Part shown: positions 27,752-37,566 of the stretch, piece by piece
Position numbering within the stretch: position 1 is the first letter of the stretch
Layout of the letters: the number at the start of each line of letters is the position of its first letter
NCBI GenBank assembly: GCA_964555645.1
Contig: CAZKTA010000005.1
Location: forward strand, 1 to 64,000
DNA: 64,000 bases
Direction of reading: 5' to 3'
From: DTLC01 sp964555645
Lineage (GTDB): Bacteria; Verrucomicrobiota; Verrucomicrobiia; Limisphaerales; DTLC01
Translations under genes and position numbers: made by a program
Notes under the pieces: generated by a model
Told to the model about the DNA's origin: nothing
The model's database searches: none
What the model saw: the letters and a program-made list of their open reading frames with translations, nothing else

Positions 27752-28781
27752 GCTGCAGTTTGGTTACACGCCCAGTGTAAACCGCCCGAGGGTAACGTGA
27801 TGTTTGGCATTTGTGCGTGTGATTGCGCAGGCCGCCAGACTGCCGGTCCGAAAAAGGTCGCACCCACTTGGGTCAAGTTTATAGAGGCGCATCTGCTTGA
27901 TTGTAATGGAGACGAATAGGCGGATGATAGTTTGGCTGCCGCCCTCGGTGCCAGATAATCCCTCTAAACGAGCCCCATGTTTGTTCAGGATTCAGCAGGC
28001 GCAAACCACAAAGGCCGGTGAGCTGGGCGGCGGTGTTGAAAACGAACTTGGCATCCAGAATGGCCCGCTCGAATTCGCTGATACCGAACACGAACTCAAA
28101 CCGCGCCTGCTGCATCGAGTGTGTACCGAGGATTATGTTGAACCGACCGGGTTGGTTTAGGACCGCGCGCCACCGCGTCTTGTAGCTTCGGTTTTGTCAG
28201 AGCATTTTTCATCTCAGCTTACGGTTGGTAGCAGTGATGTTTGAGTAGGATTGATACCAGTTGCGGTTTGGAATTGCATCATCGCCAATATGCAACGCGC
28301 AAACTCTGTGTGCGCTTTTGCGTGCGCAGTAGGCAGTGGACTGCTTGCGCCGCGCCGAACCCGAAAAACTGGATTGGGACGCACACTCGCTCACGCTGCT
28401 GGGGTAGTGTGGCTGAAGGCGCCTGGCTGTGCGCACCCGCAACGCAGATAGGTCTTGCATACAGCGCATTTCGGCGCATGTGTTAGAAAAGCTCTAGGTC
28501 GTCTGGATACAAGATGTAGTGCTTGGCAATGTGGTATTGCGGGGGGTTGTGAGAAGTCCATATGCCAAACAACAACGGCTATTAGAGCTGCTTGGGCCGA
28601 GGCCGCAGCGCCAATAGCAGGTTGGTCTGTGGCCAGATCATTGACTGGACGCGGAAACGTGAGTCCCGGCTGCTTCGTGACTACACAATTTCATATCCAC
28701 AGGGGCGTAAGTCGGGTCATCATTGTCAGGCTGCCCTGCGGGTGAACTTGCCCAGCGTAACCCGAAGCAATTCGGGCGGAA
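27752..28781. other. Intergenic tract with an unassigned ORF remnant
   Basis: About 1,030 bases between prfA and the GH95 gene. The only suggestive piece is on the minus strand at 27879 to about 28200 (described separately). The part from about 28200 to 28780 has only short broken frames. Confidence 0.5.
27879..28115 (-). pseudogene. Unassigned ORF or gene remnant
   Basis: 78 codons from the ATG at 28115; the frame stays open further upstream to about 28200 without a start. The translation (MQQARFEFVFGISEFERAI, then AAQLTGLCGLRLLNPEQ) has plausible amphipathic composition. In the extension, WRAVLNQPGRFNIILGTHS reads like real protein. Stops in all frames upstream suggest the 5' part of an older gene has been lost. 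I do not recognise the family. It could be a short real gene, but no ribosome binding site is visible. Confidence 0.3.
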
Positions 28782-31700
28782 TCAGTCAGTGGGAAGAGTC
28801 AATCGGAAAAAAGCGCTGCCGAGTGCTGTGTTAAATGGCACAATCTGCAGGTTTGTAAGCTCCGTACCAGGCATGAAAAACCAGTTCGCGCCCAGGCCCG
28901 CCCCGGGCGGATTGGTTTGCGCCTGCAACTTCCATCCGATATGAGATACGGGCCAGTTAAACTGAAGTTGCTCGCCGCTGCGCTGCCAGCCAACATGCGG
29001 CGGCACCGTGGAGACGGGTGTGAACTCCAACCAGTTGACGTTGAACAAATAGCCGCTTCCACCCACAAACCGCAGCACCATGGTTTGGATGCCGCTGACG
29101 TTCGTCAAAGGCGTGCTTTGCGTGATCCATGTTTGCCAGCCCCCGGTGTTGGGTACCGTGATCAATCCAACCAGTGAACCGTTCGTGGTGCCCAGGCGAA
29201 CTTCGATGGTGCCGCCCGAAGTTGCACTCGCCACGCGCGCTTTGAGGCTCAACGTGCGCAAGCCGAAGTTCACGTTCGTGTAGCTGCACCAGTCGCCGTT
29301 TTCAATATATCCCACATCTAACCCGCCCTCGGCGCATGGCTCAGTCTGGATTCCCGCCATGCTGCTGTAGTTTTCCGCCTCGATGCGTGTCGGCGGTGTG
29401 ACAACCGTCACACTGGCCTCGGACGAATGTGGGCTTTCGCCCACATTGTTCACAGCAGAAACGACGTAGAAGTAGGTTTGCAGCGACACATTCGTGTCGG
29501 TGTATGAGGGGGCAAGCAGGTTCGTGGCGATGATCGCATACGGTCCGCCGCTGACAGTGGACCGCTTCACGTTGTAACCTGACGCCAATGCCGATGGATT
29601 CCAGGTGAGTGACACCGGCAACCCACCCGTACTTTGAGTTGCGGTTAGGGTCGTGGGCGCCGCGGGCGGCTCGGACGCCAGTATAAAGGCTACGGCGCTG
29701 GAATCAGGCCCCACACCGGACGCATTCGCGCCCGCCACAACGTAGTAGCAGAGCGTGTTCGACGTAATACCATAATCTGTGAAGTTTGTGTTCGTCACGC
29801 CGCTAGCCACGGTGATAAATGGCCCGCCACTGGTGGGACCGCGTCTGATGTAATAGACCATTGCCCCCGGTAGTGAATTCCAATTAAGGCTGATGCTGTT
29901 GTTGAGTGGGCCGACAAGCGCGGACAGGCCGGTTGGCGCGTTTGTCAACACACCGGAAGAGCCAAGTGTAAACTCAGCCAGTTGAAGTCCAGTCGGGTTC
30001 CCGGCATTGGCCGTGACGTTGAGCCGGTAATAACGGTAAGCGGTGGTGGTTGGGCCGCTCTGCGGGATGTAGGTCTTTGTTTGGAACCTCGCTGCGAACG
30101 TCTCACCAGAGCGCGTGTCGAGGGTTGTCCACGTGGAGCCGTCGTTCGACGCCTGGAGCTGCCAATCCTTGGGATCGCGGCCTTGCATGTCGTTGGCGCT
30201 GGTCAGTGAGTACTGCGTGAGCGCCCAGGCTGCGCCGCCGCCGTATTGGAGTTGAAGCCAGCCGTTGGTCCCGGCGTCGGCGTTGAACCATTTCGTGCTT
30301 GGCAAACCGTCAAATGCTTTGTTTGCACCCTCGTTGTACGCGCTGTTTTCCGCATTTGCTGACGCATGGTCGCGGGTGTCTTCCGACCACAACTGAAACT
30401 CTGCCAGGCTCACACCGCTAGCTGCGCCACCAGCCGTCGCCGTAACGTTCAACCGATAAAAGCGATATGGCGTTGTGTTCGCCAGCGCATAGCGCTTCGC
30501 TTGGGTGCGTGCGGTAAAGGTTTCGTTCGTGCGCGAATCGAGCACGGTCCAAGTGCTACCGTTAATCGAACCAAGCAACTGCCAGTCGCGCGGATCGGTG
30601 CTGGCGCTATTGGTCGAGCTTACGAGCTTGTACTGCGTGATTGCCCACCACGGCCCGTCGGCTTGGAATTGATATTGCAGCCAGGCCGACGACACACCGC
30701 TAGCAGACCAGGCGGTGGTCTCAATCCGATCAAACGCTTTGTTTGCCCCTGCGCCCGTATCTTCACTGCTGGCAGATGCGGTACCACCAATGCTGCGCAG
30801 GGCGAGTCCGTCGTCGGTTAGCGCCGGAATGAATACCACGGACTGTCCGTTGGTAAACGTGAACGAATTGGTCTGCGAGCCGTAACGCACGTGGCAGGCA
30901 GTCCCGCCGACACTGCGAATGGTTGCGTTGGTCAGTTTTCGGTTGTGCCAATAAAGGTCAACTTCGAAGCCACCACGCGCACGCAAGCCTTTGATTGAGC
31001 CCGTGGGCCAAGCCGATGGCAGCGCAGGTAAAAACTCAAGCTCGAACTCCGGGCTTGTGGGATCGGCCTCGTTAACGCGCCTGTGGCTTTGCAGGAGCAT
31101 TTCGATCATACCCGAGACGCCACCGAAGTTGCCGTCAATTTGGAACGGGGGATGCGCGTCGAACAGGTTTGGATACGTGCGCGTTGGGTGCAGCAAAGCC
31201 TTGAGGATATTATAAGCGCGGTCGCCGTTGTGTAGGCGTGCCCAGCAATTAAGCCGCCACGCAATTGCCCAGCCAGTTGAGATGTCGCCGCGCCTGTCGA
31301 GCGACACCGCAGCGGCAGCAGCCAGCTCAGGCGTTTTCCGCACGTCAATTTGTGAACTGGGAAACAGGCCGTAGAGGTGTGAAATGTGCCGGTGCTGTTG
31401 CTCAGGCGCGTCTGCATCCCAATCATCCTTCCATTCCTGCAACTGGCCTTGGGCGCCGATTTGATTTGGCACAAGCCGCGCTTGTGCGTTGGCCAACTGC
31501 GCGCGGAACGCTGCGTCCAGTCCTAGAGTAGCGGCAGCGCGGGATGTCTGGTCGAACAAATCACGGAGAATCTGCATGTCACAGGTTGGTCCAGCGCAGA
31601 TGCTCGAACCGAACGGATGCGCGTTCTCGGGCGAAACCGAGGGACAGGTTACCAGCCAGTTTGTATTAGCTGGGTCAGGCACAAGAAAATCAAGGAAGAA

Positions 31701-33215
31701 TTGGCAAGCGCCTTTAAGAACCGGATAGAGCTCGGCCAGATAATTCGTGTCTAGCGTAAATTGGAAGTGCTCAAACAAGTGTGTGGCAAGCCATGCCCCA
31801 CCTAAAGGCCACATACCCCAAAACGCACCGTCAATGGGCGCAGTCGCACGCCACAGATCAGTATTGTGGTGAGCTACCCAGCCATTTGCGCCGTAGTGAA
31901 CTTTGGCAATGTTTGTCCCTGTCTCGGCAATTTCCTTGACCAACCGTGTTAGAGGCTCGGTTAGCTCTGATAGGTTAGCCGGCTCGGCCGGCCAATAGTT
32001 CATTTGGGCATTGATATTGATGGTGTATTTGCTGTCCCAAGGGGGTGAAATCGAGTCATTCCACACGCCTTGAAGATTCGCAGGTTGCGTTCCTGGTCGG
32101 GAGCAGGAAATCAAGAGGTATCGCCCAAATTGAAAGTAAAGCACATATAGATGGGGATCGCTGACGCCGTTCATATGGTTCGTAAGGCGCAAATCCGTGG
32201 GTGCGTCTGCAGCAGCGGTTCGCCCGAGGTCAAAGCAGACGCGGCGGAATAAGCGCTGATGTTCGGCTATGTGATCGGTCTTAAGCTGGTTATAGGTTTT
32301 GAGGGCGGCGGTGGCAATTCGATTCGAGGTCAGTATTGCAGGGTTCCCGTTTGTGTTGTTGTATCGCAGGTAGGCGGTCGCAGCATCTAGTAACAGTATT
32401 GTGGAATTCGCATTTGTCACGACCAGGGTCTTTCCAGCTACGGATACCGTGCCGCCCTGCGGCAGGATGCGCAGGCGCGCTTGCCATGGCAGGCTGCCAG
32501 GCACGCCGCTTGGACCGGTGCCGCCGCCCGTGCCCGACATCACAAGGGTGTCGCTGCCGACCGCAACGATGTTTGTCCCCTGGCTCTGCGGTGTACTGAA
32601 CGACGCTGTGAAGTTAATCTTGCCAGGTTGATCGGCCGAAATCCGCATCACTATCACGTTGTCGACCGGACTTGAGAAGATTTCGCGCAGATAAGTTACA
32701 CCGCCGAACTGGTAAGTGACCGACGCAATGGCCGTGTCAAGATTCAAATCCCGGCGGTAATTGGTCACTGTGCCCGACACAGGAAACGAGAGGTTCAGAT
32801 TGCCGATCGGCTGAAATTTGGCCTGGCCGGACGGAACGCCGAGCATGTTCGCATTAATGTAGCGTTCGGCCGTGGAGTATTGACCGCTAAAAACATAAGC
32901 GCGCGCCTGAGCTAGTGCTGCGAGTGCTCTGCTGTTTGTGGGTGTGTAAGGACTGCCCGACCAGAATGTGTCTTCATTGATCTGGATTTTTTCAGAATCC
33001 ACACCACCCCAAACCATTGCGCCGAGCCGCCCGTTGCCGATCGGGACGGCTTCAGTCCATACGGAAGCAGGCCTTGTGTACCAAGTACTCAGCGGTTCAG
33101 CTGGCGGGCCGAGGCTGCTGCCGATAGTCACAGCGGCTAGGAACGACCTGCTGTCAATCATGTAAATCATGCCGCTGACGACTACAACACGGGTGAAGTC
33201 AGCTAATGATTTCAT
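28782..33215 (-). CDS. Secreted GH95 alpha-L-fucosidase-like enzyme with F5/8C, Fn3 and CBM6 modules
   Basis: 1,477 residues from the ATG at 33215, followed by a signal-like segment (MKSLADFTRVVVVSGMIYM). The GH95 part (about 40-790) has the N-terminal beta-sandwich (WTEAVPIGNGRLGAMVWGG, EKIQINEDTFWSG) and the catalytic barrel: NINAQMNYWPAE, general acid Glu530 (CPSVSPENAHPFG) and Asp694 (PFQIDGNFGG), the positions equivalent to the known GH95 catalytic residues. Two F5/8C discoidin modules (about 790-1075), two fibronectin type III modules (about 1080-1255) and a CBM6-like module (about 1260-1400, RIEAENYSSMAGIQTEPCAEGG) follow. GH95 enzymes remove alpha-1,2-fucose or galactose from complex glycans, so host- or algal-type fucosylated glycans are likely substrates. 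Confidence 0.93.
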   Translation of the reverse strand: MKSLADFTRVVVVSGMIYMIDSRSFLAAVTIGSSLGPPAEPLSTWYTRPASVWTEAVPIGNGRLGAMVWGGVDSEKIQINEDTFWSGSPYTPTNSRALAALAQARAYVFSGQYSTAERYINANMLGVPSGQAKFQPIGNLNLSFPVSGTVTNYRRDLNLDTAIASVTYQFGGVTYLREIFSSPVDNVIVMRISADQPGKINFTASFSTPQSQGTNIVAVGSDTLVMSGTGGGTGPSGVPGSLPWQARLRILPQGGTVSVAGKTLVVTNANSTILLLDAATAYLRYNNTNGNPAILTSNRIATAALKTYNQLKTDHIAEHQRLFRRVCFDLGRTAAADAPTDLRLTNHMNGVSDPHLYVLYFQFGRYLLISCSRPGTQPANLQGVWNDSISPPWDSKYTININAQMNYWPAEPANLSELTEPLTRLVKEIAETGTNIAKVHYGANGWVAHHNTDLWRATAPIDGAFWGMWPLGGAWLATHLFEHFQFTLDTNYLAELYPVLKGACQFFLDFLVPDPANTNWLVTCPSVSPENAHPFGSSICAGPTCDMQILRDLFDQTSRAAATLGLDAAFRAQLANAQARLVPNQIGAQGQLQEWKDDWDADAPEQQHRHISHLYGLFPSSQIDVRKTPELAAAAAVSLDRRGDISTGWAIAWRLNCWARLHNGDRAYNILKALLHPTRTYPNLFDAHPPFQIDGNFGGVSGMIEMLLQSHRRVNEADPTSPEFELEFLPALPSAWPTGSIKGLRARGGFEVDLYWHNRKLTNATIRSVGGTACHVRYGSQTNSFTFTNGQSVVFIPALTDDGLALRSIGGTASASSEDTGAGANKAFDRIETTAWSASGVSSAWLQYQFQADGPWWAITQYKLVSSTNSASTDPRDWQLLGSINGSTWTVLDSRTNETFTARTQAKRYALANTTPYRFYRLNVTATAGGAASGVSLAEFQLWSEDTRDHASANAENSAYNEGANKAFDGLPSTKWFNADAGTNGWLQLQYGGGAAWALTQYSLTSANDMQGRDPKDWQLQASNDGSTWTTLDTRSGETFAARFQTKTYIPQSGPTTTAYRYYRLNVTANAGNPTGLQLAEFTLGSSGVLTNAPTGLSALVGPLNNSISLNWNSLPGAMVYYIRRGPTSGGPFITVASGVTNTNFTDYGITSNTLCYYVVAGANASGVGPDSSAVAFILASEPPAAPTTLTATQSTGGLPVSLTWNPSALASGYNVKRSTVSGGPYAIIATNLLAPSYTDTNVSLQTYFYVVSAVNNVGESPHSSEASVTVVTPPTRIEAENYSSMAGIQTEPCAEGGLDVGYIENGDWCSYTNVNFGLRTLSLKARVASATSGGTIEVRLGTTNGSLVGLITVPNTGGWQTWITQSTPLTNVSGIQTMVLRFVGGSGYLFNVNWLEFTPVSTVPPHVGWQRSGEQLQFNWPVSHIGWKLQAQTNPPGAGLGANWFFMPGTELTNLQIVPFNTALGSAFFRLTLPTD

Positions 33216-33443
33216 AATTTGCAGTTTTGTTTTTGCTTTTTCTTGCGCCGCGAGAATTCGCGTACGAATCAAAACATGCTAAGTCTGGATAATTTGGATA
33301 ATTACGGGTGTTTTCTTTCGCCCAAGCGCGCCGCCAAAAAGCGGCGTTGCTATTTGCTGGCGGCATAAAACTTTTTGTTATGAAGGAGCCCCTTCTGTAA
33401 ACCCGATGAGTTGGCCCACACAAGTGTCAAAACCAAATAATTG

Positions 33444-34325
33444 TTACGGCTTCCAGTTCGGATGCCTGTACCCGTTGTAGATATAATCGTAGTCGGACCC
33501 CGATGTGGGCAAGTTGCCAGGCGCCGAACCGTCCCAGGTTCCGCTGGCGACCCTTTTGCCGTAACTGACTAGCGCGCCACTTAACCATTTGCGGTGTTCA
33601 ACATGGCCGTCCAGAAAAGCGAAAGTGCTTACATTCCCATGGTACATTGGCAGCGGGTCCACCCAGTCAAAGGATTGTTGGTGCCCGCCTCTGGGCGTAT
33701 TTCTCCACTGAACCACCCATGTACCAACATTCATGCCGCGCGAATCACAGTCTTCAACAAATGCGAATGTTTGCGCCGGACTTAATACTTGCTGAGTCTT
33801 TCTGAATGGTGTTGCCCCCCAAATGGCCTCCCCGGCAATTATATCCGGTTTGGAGTAACTATCCAGTGCCCAGCCGAATCCAGGCCTGTTTTTGTAACGC
33901 ACGTCGCCCGGACAATGTATTACTTTCGGGCTTTTCTGGTAAGCAGCTAGCGGATTATTAGCCGGCGACATTACACAATCCAACCACCGTTGTTCAGACA
34001 CAGAAGCCGACTGGTTTGGCTGATTCCAAGTTATTGAAGCCACGTAAATGTAGCCGTCCATGACTTGAAGGCCCGTGGTTGCTTGCCGTGGCCATGGCAC
34101 AAGGGAATTCTCGTTTTCTGAGCTGTACATTTCGGCTGCAAGGATAAGCTGCTTTTGGTTGCTTAGGCAGGCAGATTGCGTTGCTTTCAATTTAGCGCGC
34201 CCAAGCACGGGCAACAGCATCGCCGCCAAGATCGCTATTATGGCAATAACAACCAAAAGCTCTATGAGGGTAAACGCACCCGAAGCTTTGCTGTCCGCTA
34301 CACACTTTTGATTCGCGATTTTCAT
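33444..34325 (-). CDS. Prepilin-like protein with H-X9-DG C-terminus
   Basis: 293 residues. A type IV prepilin/pseudopilin N-terminus is plain: short basic leader, cleavage at GA^FTLIELLVVIAIIAILAAMLLPVLG with the conserved Glu5, then ACLSNQKQL. The body has HCPGDVRYKNRPGFGWALDSY, and the C-terminal region contains the H-x9-DG signature (HGNVSTFAFLDGHVEHR). Large families of this type are expanded in Planctomycetes, Lentisphaerae and Verrucomicrobia, and their job is unknown; export by a type II/IV-like system is assumed. It lies 228 bases upstream of the GH95 gene on the same strand, so the two may be co-expressed. No prepilin peptidase in the window. Confidence 0.93.
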   Translation of the reverse strand: MKIANQKCVADSKASGAFTLIELLVVIAIIAILAAMLLPVLGRAKLKATQSACLSNQKQLILAAEMYSSENENSLVPWPRQATTGLQVMDGYIYVASITWNQPNQSASVSEQRWLDCVMSPANNPLAAYQKSPKVIHCPGDVRYKNRPGFGWALDSYSKPDIIAGEAIWGATPFRKTQQVLSPAQTFAFVEDCDSRGMNVGTWVVQWRNTPRGGHQQSFDWVDPLPMYHGNVSTFAFLDGHVEHRKWLSGALVSYGKRVASGTWDGSAPGNLPTSGSDYDYIYNGYRHPNWKP

Positions 34326-35277
34326 ACCTTTTCAATTACCGGCACGCGGGATTTTCCATTAGGTAACTTAGCCCGCAAACCAACAGTTTGGATATGTGAC
34401 GTTTGTCATAGAAGGTAGTGTTCGGAAATTGTCAATTGGAGAAGTTCAAGGCGGATTGGGTTGGATCCAAAATTTGGCTCTGGCTTTCCACCAGTGCTTT
34501 CAAGCCGACGGCTGGGCAAACAGTTGTTTAAGCGCAACCAGCCGCTCGGCCATTTCGGTATGCGAGCAGCTTTCGACTCGCAGAGAACAAAAATCTGGCA
34601 CTCCTCTGGCTTGAGTTGCTGGACGGCCCACCACACGTGCTTAAGCAGGTTGTTGCGTTTTGTCAGCACGGCCGGGGCCGCTTGGTCATACAACACCCTC
34701 GGTTGAACGGCTCCGTGGTCCAGCGTTTTTGCAGTTATATGGAGCGGCTCGAAACCGCGCGCTTTACCGGGAAATGGTTCAGACACAAATTGCGGAGAAT
34801 CCGGTAATGGAACGTGAAAAAACGTTCCTGCGAAACCGTACCGCGGTATGGTACGATTCGTATCGGCAAGCACCACCTGTGACAGGTCCAGTGCATCCGC
34901 GCAGTTGCCCACCAATCCCAGTGCCGTGAAGTTTCATATAATGGCGAGCGCCGCTTCATCGCCGAGCCGGTAAGCAGTCCGGTGCTGGCCGTTCTGCCGC
35001 CTTGGATAGAGATCCTCAGAGCCGGTGCTGCCAGGTTGCATAGATTTGTTCTGCTAGTGATACATGGCGCGCGCATTTATTAAGAGAGACTGGGTCGGGT
35101 GCTGCCATAGTTCTTGTTCAACATTACAGCTGTTGATCGAGAGATGCGTCTGATGCATGGTCACGGAGCGGGCGACATGCAAACGCATCTGTGTGCAGAT
35201 TAGGTAGGTGGCGGCGTCGCGGCCGCACTCAAATTGCTAAACGAGACTGCGGTATGTGAATACGGAAGGACTCGTAC
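34326..35277. other. Intergenic tract with probable gene debris
   Basis: About 950 bases between the prepilin-like gene (minus) and trxB (plus). The minus strand carries a 169-codon frame at 34406-34915 (start MVGNCADALDLSQVVLADTN). In a neighbouring frame a natural-looking C-terminus (MAERLVALKQLFAQPSA) ends near 34508. Another frame covers 34735-35076. The switching of coding-like composition between frames suggests a decayed minus-strand gene of unknown family; I cannot name it. Confidence 0.4.
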
Positions 35278-36246
35278 TTGCCAATGACACACCCAGAAAC
35301 TACCTTGCGCGGCGTTATGGAAAGAGTCGTGATTGTTGGCGCCGGTTGTGCAGGGTTGACTGCCGCAATTTACACTGCGCGGGCTGGCTTACAGCCGTTG
35401 GTTGTAACCGGGCCGCAGCCAGGTGGGTTGCTCACTACAACAAGCATAGTCGAGAATTATCCGGGGTTCCCAGACGGCATCGGCGGGTACGAGCTAGTGG
35501 ACCGGATGCAAAAGCAGGCGGAGCGATTCGGAGCCCGGACCAAATTTGGCTCGGTTGAATCAGCAGACGTTTCGAAGCGACCTTTCGTGCTTGTTGTGGA
35601 GGGCGAGAGGATCGAGGCCGAGACAATCATTGTTGCAAGCGGCGCAAGTCACCGCCGGCTAGGCTTGGAAAGCGAAGCAGCGCTTGAAAACAAAGGCGTC
35701 AGTTACTGTGCAACATGCGACGGTGCATTGCCAATATTTAGGGACAAACCGGTCGTAGTGGTTGGTGGCGGCGACTCGGCTTGTGAAGAGGCACTTTATT
35801 TGACGCGGTTCGCCTCAGTTGTTTATCTGGTCCACAGACGCGATCAGTTGCGCGCTTCTAAGATCATGGCCGACCGTGCGCTGTCGAATTCGAAGATCAA
35901 GCCGGTTTGGAATTCGATCGTGACAGAAATACTTGATGCGGGGCAGAACAGAGTAACGGGTGTCAGACTCAAGAATGTAAAAACTACTGAAGAATCTATG
36001 CTCAGTTGCACCGGTGTTTTTATCGCGGTTGGGCACGTCCCAAACACGCAGATTTTCCGTGGCCAACTCGACATGGACGACGCTGGGTACATTATCCCCC
36101 GAAATGGAGTTTGTACGAACGTGCCTGGCGTGTTTGTGGCTGGGGATTGTGCTGACCGGGTTTACCGACAGGCGATAACTGCAGCCGGCATGGGGTGTGC
36201 CGCTGCTATCGAGGCGGAACGGTACTTGAGCAGGCTAGGTAAATGA
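35278..36246 (+). CDS. trxB: Thioredoxin-disulfide reductase
   Basis: 322 residues. The FAD-binding dinucleotide fold begins at VVIVGAGCAGLTAAIYTARAG. The redox-active pair is Cys144/Cys147 in SYCATCDGALP. The NADPH-binding fold is VVVVGGGDSACEEALYLTRFA with HRRDQLRASKI, and the C-terminal FAD motif is GVFVAGDCADRVYRQAITAAGMG. It reduces thioredoxin with NADPH in the cytoplasm. Start choice: TTG 35278 has an AAGGA seven bases upstream, whereas ATG 35284 would be 13 bases away; ATG 35317 (MERVVIVGAG) is also possible and closest to the conserved fold. No thioredoxin gene is adjacent. Confidence 0.95.
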   Translation: MPMTHPETTLRGVMERVVIVGAGCAGLTAAIYTARAGLQPLVVTGPQPGGLLTTTSIVENYPGFPDGIGGYELVDRMQKQAERFGARTKFGSVESADVSKRPFVLVVEGERIEAETIIVASGASHRRLGLESEAALENKGVSYCATCDGALPIFRDKPVVVVGGGDSACEEALYLTRFASVVYLVHRRDQLRASKIMADRALSNSKIKPVWNSIVTEILDAGQNRVTGVRLKNVKTTEESMLSCTGVFIAVGHVPNTQIFRGQLDMDDAGYIIPRNGVCTNVPGVFVAGDCADRVYRQAITAAGMGCAAAIEAERYLSRLGK

Positions 36247-36363
36247 AAAGTAATTGGTGAAATTTTGGCCAATTGCACAACCCAAGCGTATCATTTACTG
36301 ATCCACGGTAAAACAATTGGGATGTTGTATGGTCGGTGCTTCGGTACGCCTTTTATTAAAACG

Positions 36364-36395
36364 AAGATGCGCAGCTTTTGTAAGCTGCGCATCTT
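36364..36395 (-). terminator. Perfect 14-bp hairpin between trxB and the PEP-CTERM gene
   Basis: AAGATGCGCAGCTT (36364-36377), loop TTGT, then AAGCTGCGCATCTT (36382-36395), an exact inverted repeat. On the minus strand it is followed by CGTTTTAATAAAA, a fair T-tract, so it probably ends the PEP-CTERM transcript. It lies between convergent genes and may work for both. Confidence 0.75.
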
Positions 36396-36420
36396 AAACT
36401 GGAAACTGGTCGAGGGCTTC

Positions 36421-37566
36421 TTACTTACGTGACCGACGGAAGACTGCAAAAACAAGCAAGCCTAGCCCCACTAACCCGTAAACGCTTGGTTCAGGCACTA
36501 AATATTCAACCCCACGGAACGCTGTGTTAGCCGGTGCACTGGCAATTACAGTTGAAGTTGCATTAGCACCCGTGTCCGTGATTGTAATCAAGCTACCACC
36601 TGTGGTTGCAAAAAGCACAGCGTAACCTTCGTCATTAACGTAGCCCGCTAAACCCCGGCACGGAGTGGTGGTCGAGCCATTGTTAAGCAACGTGTATTGA
36701 AGCGACCAGTTGGCACCATCAAAAGTCCACTTTTGTATTCCGCCAAGGTTGGCTGCTGTACCATCGTCGGCCATATAAAGTGTGGTCGGGTCCTTGAACC
36801 AGAAATCATAGACAGAGTGTGTGCCACTTGTCCAAGTGCCGGGCAATTGTACTAGTGCTTGGTTGCCCGTTGTAGGCAGACCAGCTCCAACTGTGGAAAC
36901 GCCTAGGAATGCGCCAGTTGACTGTGACACATAAAGTTGGCCGTTGTAAATGTTTACAACGCGCGTATTCGTGTTGGTGCTGTGCAGTTGAACAGAAGTC
37001 GTGCTGCCAAGAGTTGTGTACCGGACGGCTGCACTTGCACCTTGTCCGGCACCTCCGTTGCCGGCTAGCCAGATATTTATGCCATCAGTTGATACTGCGC
37101 TACGCGCGTTGTTGCCGTTGTACGCATCGCTAAGCGCAGTTGTAGTGTCAATGTTGCCGTTCATGTCAATGCGCGCGACGACGCGGTTATTTGTTGTGGC
37201 AAACGTGCTTACGATGGCAGCTTGGCCAATCGGCGCGTCGTAGCCAACCATGGTCAAATACTGCCCATTGGCGGACAGAGTCAAATGGCCTTCTGACGTG
37301 GCAGTGCCAGAGAGTGTCAGCCTGCGGTGGTTTCCAGAGATGGTCGTCGGCAGCGGAATAGTCTGAACAAGAGTCCCACTTAAGGTGTATTCGAGCAAAA
37401 AAACGGGTGTTGCGGCGCTACTGAGCGTAGCGCTGCCGTCGCCTACTCTAACCACGACGAGATTCCCTGGGACAAACGGAGCGGCCCGAACCTCGAGTGT
37501 TTTGGCAGTTAGAATTACGCCGACCAAAGCGCATACCAATGCAAATTTAAGAAATTTCATTTTCAT
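36421..37566 (-). CDS. PEP-CTERM anchored exported protein
   Basis: 381 residues from the ATG at 37566 (MKMKFLKFALVCALVGVILT, signal peptide). A C-terminal PEP-CTERM sorting signal is clear: VPEPSVYGLVGLGLLVFAVF followed by RRSRK. The body (about 28-345) is Ser/Thr/Gly-rich with repeated short motifs such as GNLVVVRVGDGSATL, TTNNRVVARIDMNGNID and YTLLNNGSTTTPCRGLAGYVNDEG, suggesting a beta-propeller-like fold, but no named family. PEP-CTERM proteins are processed by an exosortase at the cytoplasmic membrane and delivered to the surface or exopolysaccharide; no exosortase gene is in the window. It is convergent with trxB. Confidence 0.88.
   Translation of the reverse strand: MKMKFLKFALVCALVGVILTAKTLEVRAAPFVPGNLVVVRVGDGSATLSSAATPVFLLEYTLSGTLVQTIPLPTTISGNHRRLTLSGTATSEGHLTLSANGQYLTMVGYDAPIGQAAIVSTFATTNNRVVARIDMNGNIDTTTALSDAYNGNNARSAVSTDGINIWLAGNGGAGQGASAAVRYTTLGSTTSVQLHSTNTNTRVVNIYNGQLYVSQSTGAFLGVSTVGAGLPTTGNQALVQLPGTWTSGTHSVYDFWFKDPTTLYMADDGTAANLGGIQKWTFDGANWSLQYTLLNNGSTTTPCRGLAGYVNDEGYAVLFATTGGSLITITDTGANATSTVIASAPANTAFRGVEYLVPEPSVYGLVGLGLLVFAVFRRSRK

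Noticed and set aside
30366..30821. Plus-strand 151-codon frame
   Set aside because: Shadow of the GH95 gene's F5/8C region, which has clear domain motifs on the minus strand.
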